From Megachile rotundata (lineage: Eukaryota; Arthropoda; Insecta; Hymenoptera; Megachilidae): 64,000 nucleotides of DNA. Both the position numbers and the translations under genes were made by a program. The stretch is taken from positions 8,909,926 through 8,973,925 of the forward strand of contig NC_134984.1 of NCBI RefSeq assembly GCF_050947335.1, given 5' to 3'. Of this stretch, positions 37,641 to 49,849 are shown one piece after another; position 1 is the first letter of the stretch; each line of letters opens with the position of its first letter. Below the pieces are notes generated by a model that was given only the letters and a program-made list of their open reading frames with translations, was not told where the DNA came from and made no database searches.

Positions 37641-38139
37641 CTAATAACCCAAACAGTGGTTGATAAAAAAAAGTGGTTGAAAAAAATTTGAAGATTTGAA
37701 AATTTGTAACCTTGAAAGTTTCCAAGTTATAATACAATGTACATAAGTACATATAATATGTATACAAAATATCCTACATCCTACATCTTTCACGCTACAT
37801 GCAATGTCCCAACCCGTTGTAAGAACCAAATAGACCTTAGTTCCTATCAAAGACCCCGAACAATATAAACCCTTACTCAAAAGCCATAATACATAATTTA
37901 CATAGTTTCCAATTTATCCGTAACTCATCAATCAGCGCTATTACGTTCCCTAATCGCGATACAAACGCAAATGACCTACTGCTGTTTACAATCAGAAATC
38001 CAAATTCGAATCTCTCACTGGTTCCAAACCCCATTCCCTTTTCCTGCTTTCGTTTCATCGTTTCAATAGATCAGGTTCATTATTGTGTATGAAAATCAGT
38101 CATGTGTGATAGAATGCAAACAGCCTCAGTCAGTTAATC

Positions 38140-38445
38140 ATGTTATTCTCAGAATCGAAGGAAAAGGGCCAGAAGAAAGGAAAACGGAAGTTCGTCAAGT
38201 ATTCCAAGAACTGTTTAAACAAGACGCCTCTGAAATATGCTTACAAATATGCTACAGGTAGCCAGGTAAGCCTTGAACGTTCTCGTCTACAAATAATATT
38301 CTTTGAGTTGTAACGACGATATTTACTTTGCACTTGTATCGCAGATTGCGCTCAAAAGATGTCCATTTCTTGTAAAGTAACCTCTACCGCTTGGTGCAAA
38401 TATTACTTCAATGCTGCTAGCAAAATTAATTGCGGTTATGACGGA
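38140..38445 (+). CDS. Unrecognised two-exon coding candidate, partial
   Basis: Two GC-richer open blocks have compatible splice phases: exon 38140-38257 (donor ACAG|gtagcc) and exon 38345-38445 (acceptor tatcgcag, donor GGA|gtaagt). Read together they give a lysine-rich start (KEKGQKKGKRKFVKYSKNC) and a cysteine-patterned part (DCAQKMSISCKVTSTAWCKY, then INCGYDG). The four cysteines after the junction are spaced 7, 7 and 11. The ATG at 38140 is possible, but a ttctcag acceptor at 38152 could instead make this an internal exon. It ends in phase 0 at a good donor, and I could not find the next exon. I do not recognise the family. 37640-38139 before it may hold the promoter (tataaa near 37865). 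Confidence 0.4.
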
Positions 38446-38955
38446 GTAAGTATTTTACGTTAATTTCTCAAGGAACACTGTATGGATTTAATCCAACAAG
38501 ATACGTATAAAGTTTGTGTTTGAAAATTTTTACTGAATTTTTTATTGATACAGTTATTAATTGTGATAACTAACTAAAGTTATAATAAAGTAAGTGTTAT
38601 AGGTAATAATGAGTTTCAATAAAGTAACACAGTATTGTTGATCAATTTTATTTTTTCTGGTAGTGAGTACATATTATGGTAACTATGATGTTTAGGGTAT
38701 TTTTAATGACCTTCGTCCTGACATTAAGGTTACTCTTTTTAGCGACCTCTAAAAGGATTTAGTAGTGGCTCATTGTGAGTTAGTGTGTTATTATAGAAGA
38801 TAAAATGCAGTTGTAGTGAAATATTTCGTATTGATGAAAAATACATGTAATATAATATAGTGAGAACATACTAGTGAAATATACTATATTAAAGCACTCT
38901 ATGAATGTACCTATACTAATAACTTACCAATAATTTACTAATAATTCACTTATGA

Positions 38956-39206
38956 TTAACCCTTTGCACTATTTTGACGAGTCTGCCTCATGACGCACTC
39001 GTACTTCGGCCGTGATCAATTTCACTCGAATTTTTAATACGCTTCAATTCGGAGTTTAAGTCCAATTATAATTTGCATAGTCAAAGATTGCATTATAACA
39101 TATTGACCTAACAGTTCAAAGTTTTTTGTCTAATTTAATATTGTAGCTATAATTATTTAGTTCTGACTGACGCACCTGACAAGTAAGTCATAGTGCAAGG
39201 AGTTAA
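38956..39206. mobile_element. TTAA-flanked MITE, family B (251 bp)
   Basis: Bounded by TTAA on both sides, with inverted termini ccctttgcactat and atagtgcaaggag. No ORF. A deleted relative is at 11398-11462. Confidence 0.8.
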
Positions 39207-39635
39207 TAACATGTATGATTTTTAAAAATTCGCAAAATTATTATAATAGCAGTAGAAAGTCTCATATCGGTGAACATTCACATGAAGATTTCTCAATCTT
39301 CACTATAATTAAAAAATCTTAAATCTTCTTCAAAAGCTTGAGTTATCGAGGTTCGACTGCATTATTAATGAAACGAGTTTTATTATTTTTTAATGAGAGG
39401 GAAAATGTTTGTGTGAATGAAAATTGAAATGCAGCTATTTAAATCGTTAATTCACGCAAACTGATGAACTAAGCATCACGCACGAAGAATTTTAAAAAGA
39501 ACTGATTAAAATGCGCGAACGTGTGCTTAATGTTAGTAGGAAATCTCGGCTGTTATTGTATCCCGTAGACAAAGAATTCTAAGCAATTTTTATCGCGACA
39601 ACTACTCACGCGACGTTTTCACGCGACCGTGTATG

Positions 39636-40534
39636 TATAGGGTCTCTCTAAAGTCTAACCCATCATTATATTTTGGAAACGGCTTTAAATATGGAAAAAT
39701 GTTTCAGACAATTGTAGAATATCAAGGAGGATGATGGTAACAATTTGACCTTGATGGTCATTTGAAGGTCAGGTAAACATCTTCGATTTCTTAAATGGAA
39801 CTCCTCATTTTTTATTACCCTCGAAACCAATTGTTTACCGTTTGTATTGTTAAAGGCGAGGAGATCCGTGGACGAATAGTGTCGTAATTAATTATATACA
39901 AAGCACAAAAATTATTTATTTAAGAATGATTACAAAATACAATCAGAATTACGTGAGGAGAATTTAGAGAACAAAATTCAATCGAAACATGCGAACACAA
40001 GAAGAAACGAATAATGATGATTAACATCGCTAGATGGAGACAAATGTTAATGCTAATTCGTGTATCGCTCTTATATCATTTTTATCTCCAATATGTATAA
40101 CCCTTGAAACGTTCTTAAAACACTATGTTTCTTGTGCAAGTCATCCCCAAGATATGAAGCTTCAAAGTTGACACATAAATGGCGTAAATCTGAGCAAGCA
40201 ACCTTCATGTGGTACACTTTGGATAATGTGAATATTGACAGTATTCTTTCTTTCTTTTCAATTTGAAGCTTTAAGAACGACTTGTACAAAAAAACATAGT
40301 GTTTTGAAAATGCTTCGATGAGGATTACAATATGCAATAAAAAATGGAGGGTTCTATTTAAAAAACTAAAGGTGACGTTTTCCTAACCTTCAAACGACCA
40401 CCCAAGATTAAATTGCTGCCACCATCTTGTGTACTCCTTAATATTTCACAAATTTTGTCTAAAACATTTTTCCATGTTTAATGCTGTTTCCGAAATGTAA
40501 AGGTGGGGACAGATTTTAGAAAGATCCTGTATAA
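39636..40534. mobile_element. Foldback element of ~0.9 kb with nested inverted repeats
   Basis: Outer arms are about 39636-39810 and 40345-40534 (left tatagggtctctctaaagtc, right complement of tatacaggatctttctaaaa). Inner arms include aaaacactatgttt (near 40115) with its complement near 40300. The ORFs 40071-40337 and 40478-40675 are by-products. The intervals 38446-38956 and 39210-39636 show no gene. Confidence 0.75.
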
Positions 40535-40879
40535 TGTATGAGAAATGGAAATTACATATGTTAATTGATATTTGTATTCATAATACAGGGAAAAGGAGGA
40601 AACGATAAGAATGCGTTGATTTACGTCAAACTTACGAAGTTGCAACTTTAAATGATATAGACGTCCTAGAAACATTTCAGTAATTACTTTTTTTTGTTTC
40701 GAAGTTTTAAATATGTTATAAAATAAGAATATTTTATATATATAAGAAGGATATTTTATAGATATTTCTTTTTATAGAAACTGTTAAATATGAATCTTTC
40801 GTTGTTTACCTGTTTGTTATTAAATTATTGTTTCTTTTACTATGTAAAATACAAAAGTTAAATTTATTGAGATATACAG

Positions 40880-41780
40880 AGATTTCAAATTTGTATATTC
40901 AGAAATTGGGGCACATAATAATTAATGATATGGGAAGTATAAAATTGAGATGTTAAAAAATTTTCAAATGTAGAAATTTGGAAAAATTGGTAATTTCATA
41001 ACTAAAGTTCTTCAGTTTTTGTATTTAGAGATGTCACATTTAGGCATATGCATGTTGAATTAAAAAATGTTGAATTTTGATAAATTAATAATTTAGAAGT
41101 TTAGAAATTTGGTAGTTTAACAATTTAATAATTTGGAAATTTTGACATTTTACAGTTTGGTAGTTTAAAAATTTAGAACTTTAATACTGAAAATTTTGAA
41201 ATTTAACATTAAAAATTTCAAAATATGGAAGTTGGAAAATTTGGAAAGTTGGAAACTTAGAAATTTAACAATTTGATAATTTAATAATATGATAATTTGA
41301 TAATTTGAAAAATAAAAAAATTAAAGAACGAAGGAATTACAGAATAAAAAAATTGAAAATTTTGAAAGTTTAGAAACTTGAGAATTTCAAAATATGGGAA
41401 TTCGGATGTTTAGTAATTTATAAAATTTAGAAGTTGAATAATTTAATAATTTTACTATTTGATAATTTGGAAATAGAGAAATTTAGAAACACTGAATTTA
41501 AAAAATACAGGAACACAAAAATTCATGTTTTCTAAACTTTCAAACTTTTAATCTTAGACTTAGGAATGTTAGATTTAAATATATGAAAATGTTAAATTTA
41601 AAAGTGTAAAATTCTGATAATTTGTAAATTTGTAAAATTATAAATTTAATTTTGTAAATTTGTAAATTAATAAAACAGTAAATTTGTAAATTTAATAAAT
41701 AGCTAATTCAGAAATTTAAAATTTAACGATTTTATCAAGTCTTAAATTTCAAATTTTACAAGTTTATGAATTTGGGAGTT
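40880..41780. repeat. Degenerate octamer repeat island G
   Basis: gaaatttgg, gataatttaata and gaaatttaac units with many substitutions over ~900 bp. No gene. The neighbouring 40535-40880 and 41780-42553 are plain AT-rich sequence. Confidence 0.7.
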
Positions 41781-42552
41781 GATATAGTTAGTACAGTTAT
41801 AAGAAACAAGTTTCGACCAGGAACAAGTTTTTATTAGGAACAAGTTATTCTATATATAAACTTGTATGTTCCACAAACAATATTCTAATAAACAAGAAAC
41901 TGTTTTCTTGAAGAGATTATCTTTAGCTTTTACAGTTTTATTTATGTCATTGTTTAATTACTAAAATACTTTCAAACGTTATTGTGTCTTCACAATTGTA
42001 TTAAGCTAACGCCATAAGATTGCATCGCTAGTGCAAAACGTTAACGTCTTAAACGTGAAATTATAATGCAAGATATGTGAAGCAGAACAGAGAATAAGAA
42101 AATTTATCAGATCTCTTCTGCATTATTTTGCAACATTTATAACTAAAATATAATTACATTAATTACAGAGTAATATCAATTTTACAGTACATTAATTACT
42201 AATCATAAAACATTCATGAAAGTCAGAAGAAAGTTCGAGTAAAGTAGTTATGTTTGTGATAAGGAAGATTTTCCTCTTTCACATTTTTTATCTTTTTTGT
42301 GAAGGAGTCATATAATGTCGTTTATCTTTTCCTGTTTCGTTCAGCAAACTGTTGATAGCAAAACATCAGTGACAGTTCGCCTTGCCTTTGAACTTATGAT
42401 GAAAATTTCAATCATTTTATGTGAACTGATCCGTAATTCTCGTTCAAGTAGCTAAACTATATTTTAGAAAATCGGCTGAAAGTTCCTTTTCCTCCTCGTC
42501 TTCGGAAATACTAATTTTCTCATCTTCGTGCACTTGTTCTACTAATTTTTTC

Positions 42553-44018
42553 AAAGGTCAACACAGGTGACTAAATACTGAAAGCATGATTTTTAGCGAC
42601 CCTGGCGGAAAATTAATAAGCCTCGGCGATTTTTGTTTATCTTACGTTGTTTTGGTCAGGAGAGACAAGAATAGTACGAATTTGCTTTCCAAAAATGAGA
42701 AAAAATGCGACTTTGTTTTGCCAGGACTTTGCGGCTGAAAAACATTATCTTATCACGATTTCTCTTCCAAAATATTCTTTGTATAATTCTTCAGTACGGT
42801 AGACCTGATTTTGCAATCTTACCCTTAAAACTTCACGAAAAGGAAACATGCAAGTTTTCATACAAGAAATTTGTTCACGTACCATTTTTTCAAGAAAGCG
42901 CTCTTTACCGCACCGAAGAATTATACAAAGAATATTTTGGAAAATAAATCATGACAAAATATTGTTTCTTGGCTTTGTCCTGGTGAAACGACATCGTCTT
43001 TTTCCACATATTTGAAAACCAAATATCTACTATCCTTGTTTCGCCTGGCCAATATACAATGAGATGAACAAGGATAACCGAAGCTAATTTTCCACCAGAG
43101 GCCCCAAAGATCTCCAAAAATAATACTTAAAGTATTCGGTCACCAAAGTTAACCTTTTAGATCGTCGTTAGAAAGATTTCCACCTGTTGTAACTTGTAAC
43201 AATTCTTCAATATCCTGCGCATTTATTATCCAACCCTTCACTAGTTAGCTTGACAATTTGGACTTTGGTCCCCCTTCTGGCTTTCAAGCTCTGATTTCTT
43301 TGAAATGTTTTAAGTGGAAAAGAATTGATTTTATTTTTAACTTTTAGATACACAATGTATTTATTCCTTTTCTTTTGTATCAATGTATGTATAACTCACT
43401 TTGCTTCGCTTCCAAACTCTGGTTTGGGAGAAGGCTTTCGGCATTCTTACGGTTTTGCATACTTCATGCGTATGGGTGCTTTTATCCCTATAACTTTTGT
43501 TGGAGTAGGAAATTTGAACGTTTGACAGTTTTTGTGTTGCCAATCGTTGACGAAAGGTATGGAACGAAAAAACCCATATCCTTCCGGTACGTCGGGAGGT
43601 GCCCAAACCTTTTGACGAGTTAGCAAGTGAGTCAGTGGGATTTTATTAGTCGGTCTATCTGCTTAGCAGAGTTAAAAATAAATGTCGCTTGCAAGACTCA
43701 ATAAGAGAATGTTCATGAAATTTGCGTGTTTATTTTTGAAAAAAGGATAATGTCAATAATCAGATTTACTTTTGGTAATAATTGGAATATTTAAAAATTG
43801 TCGTCTAAATTAGAAAATAGTGGTGAAATTTCACAGCCAATTAATTCTTAAAATTTTGCTCGTTGAATAACATATAACTATCGTAGAACTCTTTGAGAAA
43901 TTGTATTTTTTGTGCATTTGTCATAACAGAGAATGAGCAATTCATCTGGTGAACCAATTATAGGAAGTGCAACATAAAATTGTCCATGTGAAAATGTATG
44001 TATCTGATCTGACCTCTG
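42553..44018 (+). mobile_element. Dispersed 1.5-kb foldback repeat, copy 2
   Basis: Opposite orientation to 14848-16310, with extensive near-identity. Internal inverted arms are at about 42553-42800 and 42905-43150. Short open frames (42705-42947, 43325-43525) correspond to those in copy 1 but show no domain. 44020-45040 beyond it is AT-rich with no gene recognised. Confidence 0.75.
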
Positions 44019-45039
44019 AACCTGTATAGTTTCTTTGTTCTGGTGTAAATTTTTTTGGCTGTCCATGCACGTGAAATTGTGGTTAAGGTGACATTTGTGG
44101 TATTTCTTTAATTTCGATCACCACAAAACCGATCCTAAAACCATTTACAGTATCGGACCACTGTGCCTTTCATGAAGAATTCAGTAGCTTTTGCATAATG
44201 ACACAACATACATAAAATTGAACTCAGATTTGCACAACAAGATTGATTAAAATTTTGCAGTGTAATACTAAAATACAGTTACGCGTACTGTACTAAATAT
44301 AGACTGCGGAATAAACCACAATGGTAAAAAAATACAAAATGGCTACTGATGTCAACGTTTCCTCCTTTCATATGGGATTCGTAGGATAGTCGGTTATTAT
44401 GTTGGTTCAGGAATTCCCAACATACTCATTCAGTTACAAAAAAAAGAAACAGGAATTCATATGATGTAATTGATTACACTTTATTGAGAAATATTACCTT
44501 CGTATCGATATTAATGACGAACGATTACGTGAAGAGTTTGATGACCTAATACGAAGGTTAATCACGTATTTATAATGTTTTGCTGCAATACTGGAGGAAA
44601 ATTACTTATTCATGTTATTATAGTGATGAGTGACGTTTTGATCAAATTTTAGTGGAATAAAAATTTATTTATTTAAACTAATTATCAATCGTTTTGTTGT
44701 TGCAATTATTTCTTATTTCAATTATAATTAAACTAACAATTTTTTATTACTTATTATTATTTGCTATTCGCGTTTTTCTATTTACGACGAAATGTTCATG
44801 GTTTTTAGGTTACTATGTTCAATTTTTTTTTCATCTTAATTTGTAATTAAATAGTCGTTGACTTCAACTATTAGTTTGAAAATTTATAAATTATTTTTTA
44901 AATGTATGATCGTGTTTACTCATTTAATTGTGAATTGCAAGGTTTATATTGCTGACGCTGTTTTAATATTACAATAGCGATTGGAATTTCATATATGGTT
45001 TTAGGATTACACAGAGCAAGTTTTTGCTCTCGATTTTCG

Positions 45040-45740
45040 ATTTAGAAATTTGAGAACTTGTGGATTTGAAAATTTGGGATATTTAAGGTTTAGGGATTTG
45101 AGGATGTGAGGATTTGGAAATTTTTGATTTGGGTATTTGTGCATTTGGGATTCTAGGAAATTGGGAATGTGGTAATTTGGGAACTTGGGAATTTTTAAAT
45201 TTGTGATTTAGAAATTTGGGAATTTGATAATTTGGAGATTTGGTAATTTAGTAATTTGGTAATTTGGTAATTTGGTAATTTGGTAATTTGGTAATTTGGA
45301 GATTTGGTAATTTGGAGATTTGGTAATTTGGAGATTTGATAATTTAGTAATTTGGTAATTTGGTAGTTTGGAGATTTGGTAATTTGGAGATTTGATAATT
45401 TAGTAATTTGGTAATTTGGTAGTTTGGAGATTTGGTAATTTGGTAATTTAGTAATTTAGTAATTTAGTAATTTAGTAATTTGGTAATTTAATAATTTGGT
45501 AATTTGGTAATTTGGTAATTAGTTAATTTGGAAATTTGTATATGAAACTTAGAAAGTTTAAGATTTTGAGATTTTTAATTCATAAATTAAAAAATTTGAA
45601 AATTTCATAACTTAGGTTTGGAAATTTGCAAGTCAAATATTTAAATATTTGAGAATTTGTAAATTTGTGGATATTAGAAGATAAGTCTTTGTAAATTTAT
45701 AAATTTAGGTATTTACAAATTTTGGAATTGGAGAACTTGA
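45040..45740. repeat. Octamer repeat island H (ggtaattt)
   Basis: Tandem ggtaattt units, cleanest at about 45240-45300 and 45430-45520, interspersed with ggagattt. Degenerate on both flanks. 45740-46440 is AT-rich without a gene. Confidence 0.9.
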
Positions 45741-46439
45741 AAATATTGTACTTTTAAAAATGTAGAAATGTCCTTAACAATGTTATATTCACAAAATGTA
45801 ATCATTGAGTAGTTCCTGAAGTACTCAAAATATGATCATCTAAATATTCCAACGCAAATTATGTCTTCTTTGTTAACATTAAAAGCTATTTTTAACAACA
45901 CTGTGCAAACACAATGCCTGCTTCGTTACTTCAGATAAGAATTTTGAAATCTATTACATAAAGTTTGTACGAATTCTAATATTAAAATAAAAATACACAT
46001 ACATATACGTTATTGTGTAAAATAATCAATGTACCAAAAACAAGAATAAAATTATCAATACTTCTTAAAAGAACTAACGTTACAGTATCAATCCACACAT
46101 TCAAAGGAACAAGTAAAATTTTTATTAACATAAAGCGTACAATAACACATTTGAACACACAGTATTTTAAAAATACATGACACACATGCTGATGTACGCA
46201 AATATGCGCAAAATCTTAAAATGTAACAAAGCTATAATTATAAAAATAATCGAAGAAAACATTTGAACTAAAGATTTAATTTTTAAACAAAATTCCATCG
46301 TTTCATTTCTCAATTCCTCAACAAAGAAGAATCTTCAGATAACAAGAATCTCGAATAAATTATACAAAAACAGTAGATTCAGCAAATCTAAGAAAACAGT
46401 AGTATATCTTCAGCGCGTTCTAGCAATTCATACTATACG

Positions 46440-47293
46440 GTAGCCACCCGCGACTCCGATCGTGGCAATCACAATTTTTCTAGACTTATCAATCATGCAG
46501 ACGCGTGCACTGTCGCAATTGCACCGATGTGACATTCGTCCAGAAGGTGACTCATTGGAACCGGGTTTGCAAGATGTGGTGTTGGGGAGAGCCATCGCGC
46601 GAAACACGTCAAACCGTGTCTTTTTCTTCCTCCTGCAATCCTGAGACAGGGGTCTGGATCATACGGATGAAGCGTTGAAAGAGGAAGCATCGGGGATGCC
46701 CCACTACTATGAATACCTGCCTCGCGATACAAAGCAAGTGACACAAATGCCGGGTGGTCTTTAACTGGATCGTTCCACAAGGTTTTACTTCGCGTAAAAT
46801 TGTGAGTAGAACTCGTAAAAATCTCGAGGTTCGAAAAAGTGATTCCCCGTGTGGTTTTCCGTCCGTTGAATCGCAAATGACGATCCTCGGTGTGTGTGAT
46901 CGAAAGACTCCGCGCGACTCATTCTGTGCTCCGGCGACAGCAAGATTTGGTGTGTCTAGCGCTCATCGTTAGAGTCCAAGGTTCGCCTAGTGATAATTGT
47001 GACAGTGATTGGTTTATCGAGCCTGGGAAAATTCGCGACGCCGACGTCTCCAGTTGATGGATGAACGATCACAGGAATTGAAAACCGGTTGTCATCGAAT
47101 CATCGAAGTTTACGGGATGCGTTTGACAGGTTATCGGTTCGCTGAGAAAGTCGGACAAAACGCGCGTGAAGAGAAAGCTATTGTGATTTTGCGATCGAGG
47201 AAAACCATGGTCACTGCTGATTTTCCTTCGAATGTTTTTGCTGCACGTGCTAGTGCGACGTTCGATCTTTGACAAAGGTTATCGCTTACTGAG
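46440..47293 (+). promoter_or_regulatory. GC-rich island: probable promoter and non-coding first exon of the GD-type protease gene
   Basis: A sharply GC-richer 850-bp block with many CpGs ends in a consensus donor ACTGAG|gtaagc at 47293/47294. No long conserved frame is seen (the 87-codon frame at 47009 has no recognisable domain). The next plus-strand acceptor with a signal-peptide ATG is at 49841, so the simplest reading is a 5' UTR exon spliced there. An independent non-coding transcript is the alternative. Confidence 0.45.
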
Positions 47294-49840
47294 GTAAGCA
47301 TTTTTCTGATACTTGATCCTTGAAACTTGCGGCACGAATTGACTTCGTCAATTAAGTTTCGTCTTTATCTCGGTTCACATTGTGGTCGCTGCGTTTCCTA
47401 TTTGAGAGTTATCGAGGTTCTTGTTTAAAGCTGAACAACTCTTCATTTCCTTCACACGGACACTTAGGTTATTTCATTTGGTTTGTATGACATAAGTTTT
47501 GTACGAAGTATCACGAATTTCTGAGATATCATTTAAAATTCTGTTTCTAATAATTCAGAACATTTTGTACAAAATTACATAATATTTAAACGTTCTGTTT
47601 AAAAATTGGGTACTCAATGAGTTTATGTGTAACTTTTAAATCATATAATTTTTTTAACTTTATTTTTTTAAATCATATATTTTATGAAGAATTGTTATAT
47701 ACAAACATTGCATAGTTTCAAAAAAGATATTAAGTTTTAAGCTTTTTGTACTTGCAGTTGTTTTTGAAATTTGGAGATGAATTTTGTTTTCGGAATCTAA
47801 ATAAAATTTTTGGTCAGATTATAGTGACAAATAGAGTGTATGGTATTTGGAATAGTGATTTAATCATAATTTAGTATAATAACAGGAAATTTAGAAAATA
47901 ATAGTTTTGAGAAATTGTAGTATGTATTTCTGCAAAACAAGGAAGAAATTTTAGTTAGAATTGTTAATTTCGTTAACACCAATGTTATTAAAATTTTCTA
48001 GTTCCGAAATTTTTAATTTTTCATTGCATAAATTTAAAAAATGTTTAATTGTCACATTTTTTGAATTGTTTAATACGAAGTTAATTTTGAAATTTGTAAG
48101 TTAAGATGTCAAATCTCTAAATCAATAAATTTTCAAATCCTTAAATCTGCAAACTGGTAAATTATTTAATTACTACATTACAAAACTTCAAAATTTTCGT
48201 ATCTCCAAATTATTAAATTGTTAGATTACTAAATTTTTAAATCTCTAAATTACTGAATTGCTAAAGTACTAAATTTTGAAAAGCTGTATTAAAAGTTTTG
48301 GAATTAGAAAATTAAAAATTTTTAATTTATCAAATTTTCAAATTATGATATCATGAAAGTTGTAAATTTCCAGTTTCGAAATCCTTAAATTCTGAAACTG
48401 TTAGTTGCCACGTCATTAGGTTTCCAAATTCTTAATTCTTTAAAATAGTAAATTTTCAAATATTCAATGTTAGTAACTAACGAATTCTTAAATTTTTAGA
48501 ATTTCAATAAAAAAATTTAGAAATTTAGGAATAAAATATTTCTTGTTTTCACATTGTAATATTCTCAAATTTGTATATTTATATATTATGAAATTCATAA
48601 AATCCTACACTTTCAAATTGCAAACTTTTCAAATTTATAAGCAGTAAAATATAGAAATTATGAGTTACTAAATTGTAAAAATTTTAAATTCCTAAGTTGC
48701 TAAATTTTTAAATTTAAATTTTGTAAAATTTCTAAATCTTGCAGTTTTCAAATTCCTGATTTGTTAAATAGGAATTAAGTAACATTTGACACGAATTCCC
48801 TTATTTGTAATTCTTAAGTTGTTAAATTGAAAAATTTTCATTTTGTAAAATTTCCAAATTTTGTAATTTTCAAATTCTTGATTTGTTAAATAGAAATTAC
48901 GTCATACTTGACGCGAATTCTCTTATTTCAGCACATGTTATAATTCTGCAAAATTAGGATTTGCAGTCGCAATAATTATTTGTATAATTATATCAAATCA
49001 ATGTTTCAAAACGTTGACTTACAAATCCCTACAATACACTCACAATTGAAATTCACTAAAGAGGAGTAATATATTTATTTTCAACCAAAGTGCAATTTGT
49101 GCAAATCAATCAATAATCATACCAGATGTAAATATCAAGTATTCTAATATTAGTTTCCAAAATTTGAAAAAGTAGATCATCCCAGAATATTAATACTCGA
49201 TAATAAAAAGAATGACACATAAGTACAAATTTCACTACTATGTCTTCATTGTATCACAACGAAACATTTGCATATTTTTTCCCAGAAAATGGTTGAAAAA
49301 CGTCTAAAAATTATTGACAAATGTACAATTTCCCTAAACTAACATATAATAACAAAATTCGTAAATAATTTAATATATCAGTTGATTGCCACACGAATTT
49401 ACAAGGAAATCCTCAGACCACGTAAAATAATGAAAAAAAATATTTAAATACGTTAATAATACAATTCTGCAATAAATAAAGCACACAGAAAATACCCTAA
49501 AATACCTGAAAAACATCAATATGTACCACAGTATACAGCCAAACAAAGCGTAGGAAAACCTAGATTAAAAAAAAAAGAAAAAAACTGAATTAAATAAATG
49601 TAAAGTAAATTTAATGTAATTGAAACAACTTTTTATATTATATTTTACACTGTCAGTCTCCAGTATGTGATGCAGTCTGAACGGAAAGTCCAGTGTCAGT
49701 TACCGACGTCTGACGTGGCACTCAATGCTCCATACAATAATTCGTTATACCTGACCAAATCGTGCAACCAGTAATCACCATTGAAATCATGCAAGTCAGT
49801 CCTTAAAAGTTCATTTAGAAGTTGCAAATTCATGTTGCAG
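47294..49840 (+). other. Presumed 5' intron of the protease gene, with diverged octamer repeats
   Basis: AT-rich. 48000-48900 contains a degenerate aaatttt / ctaaattc repeat field (octamer island I). No coding signal otherwise. 49640-49780 is slightly GC-richer (gacgtctgacgtggca) and could hold an alternative promoter. Confidence 0.4.
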
Positions 49841-49849
49841 GGTACCAGG

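Noticed and set aside
46493..46876. 127-codon minus-strand frame in the GC-rich island
   Set aside because: No recognisable domain. The island is better explained by promoter/5' UTR, and the opposite strand is also open there.
49781..49849. Upstream in-frame ATG (MKSCKS) for the protease
   Set aside because: A strong acceptor (gttgcag at 49840) separates it from the signal-peptide Met. The ATG at 49850 gives a better signal peptide.
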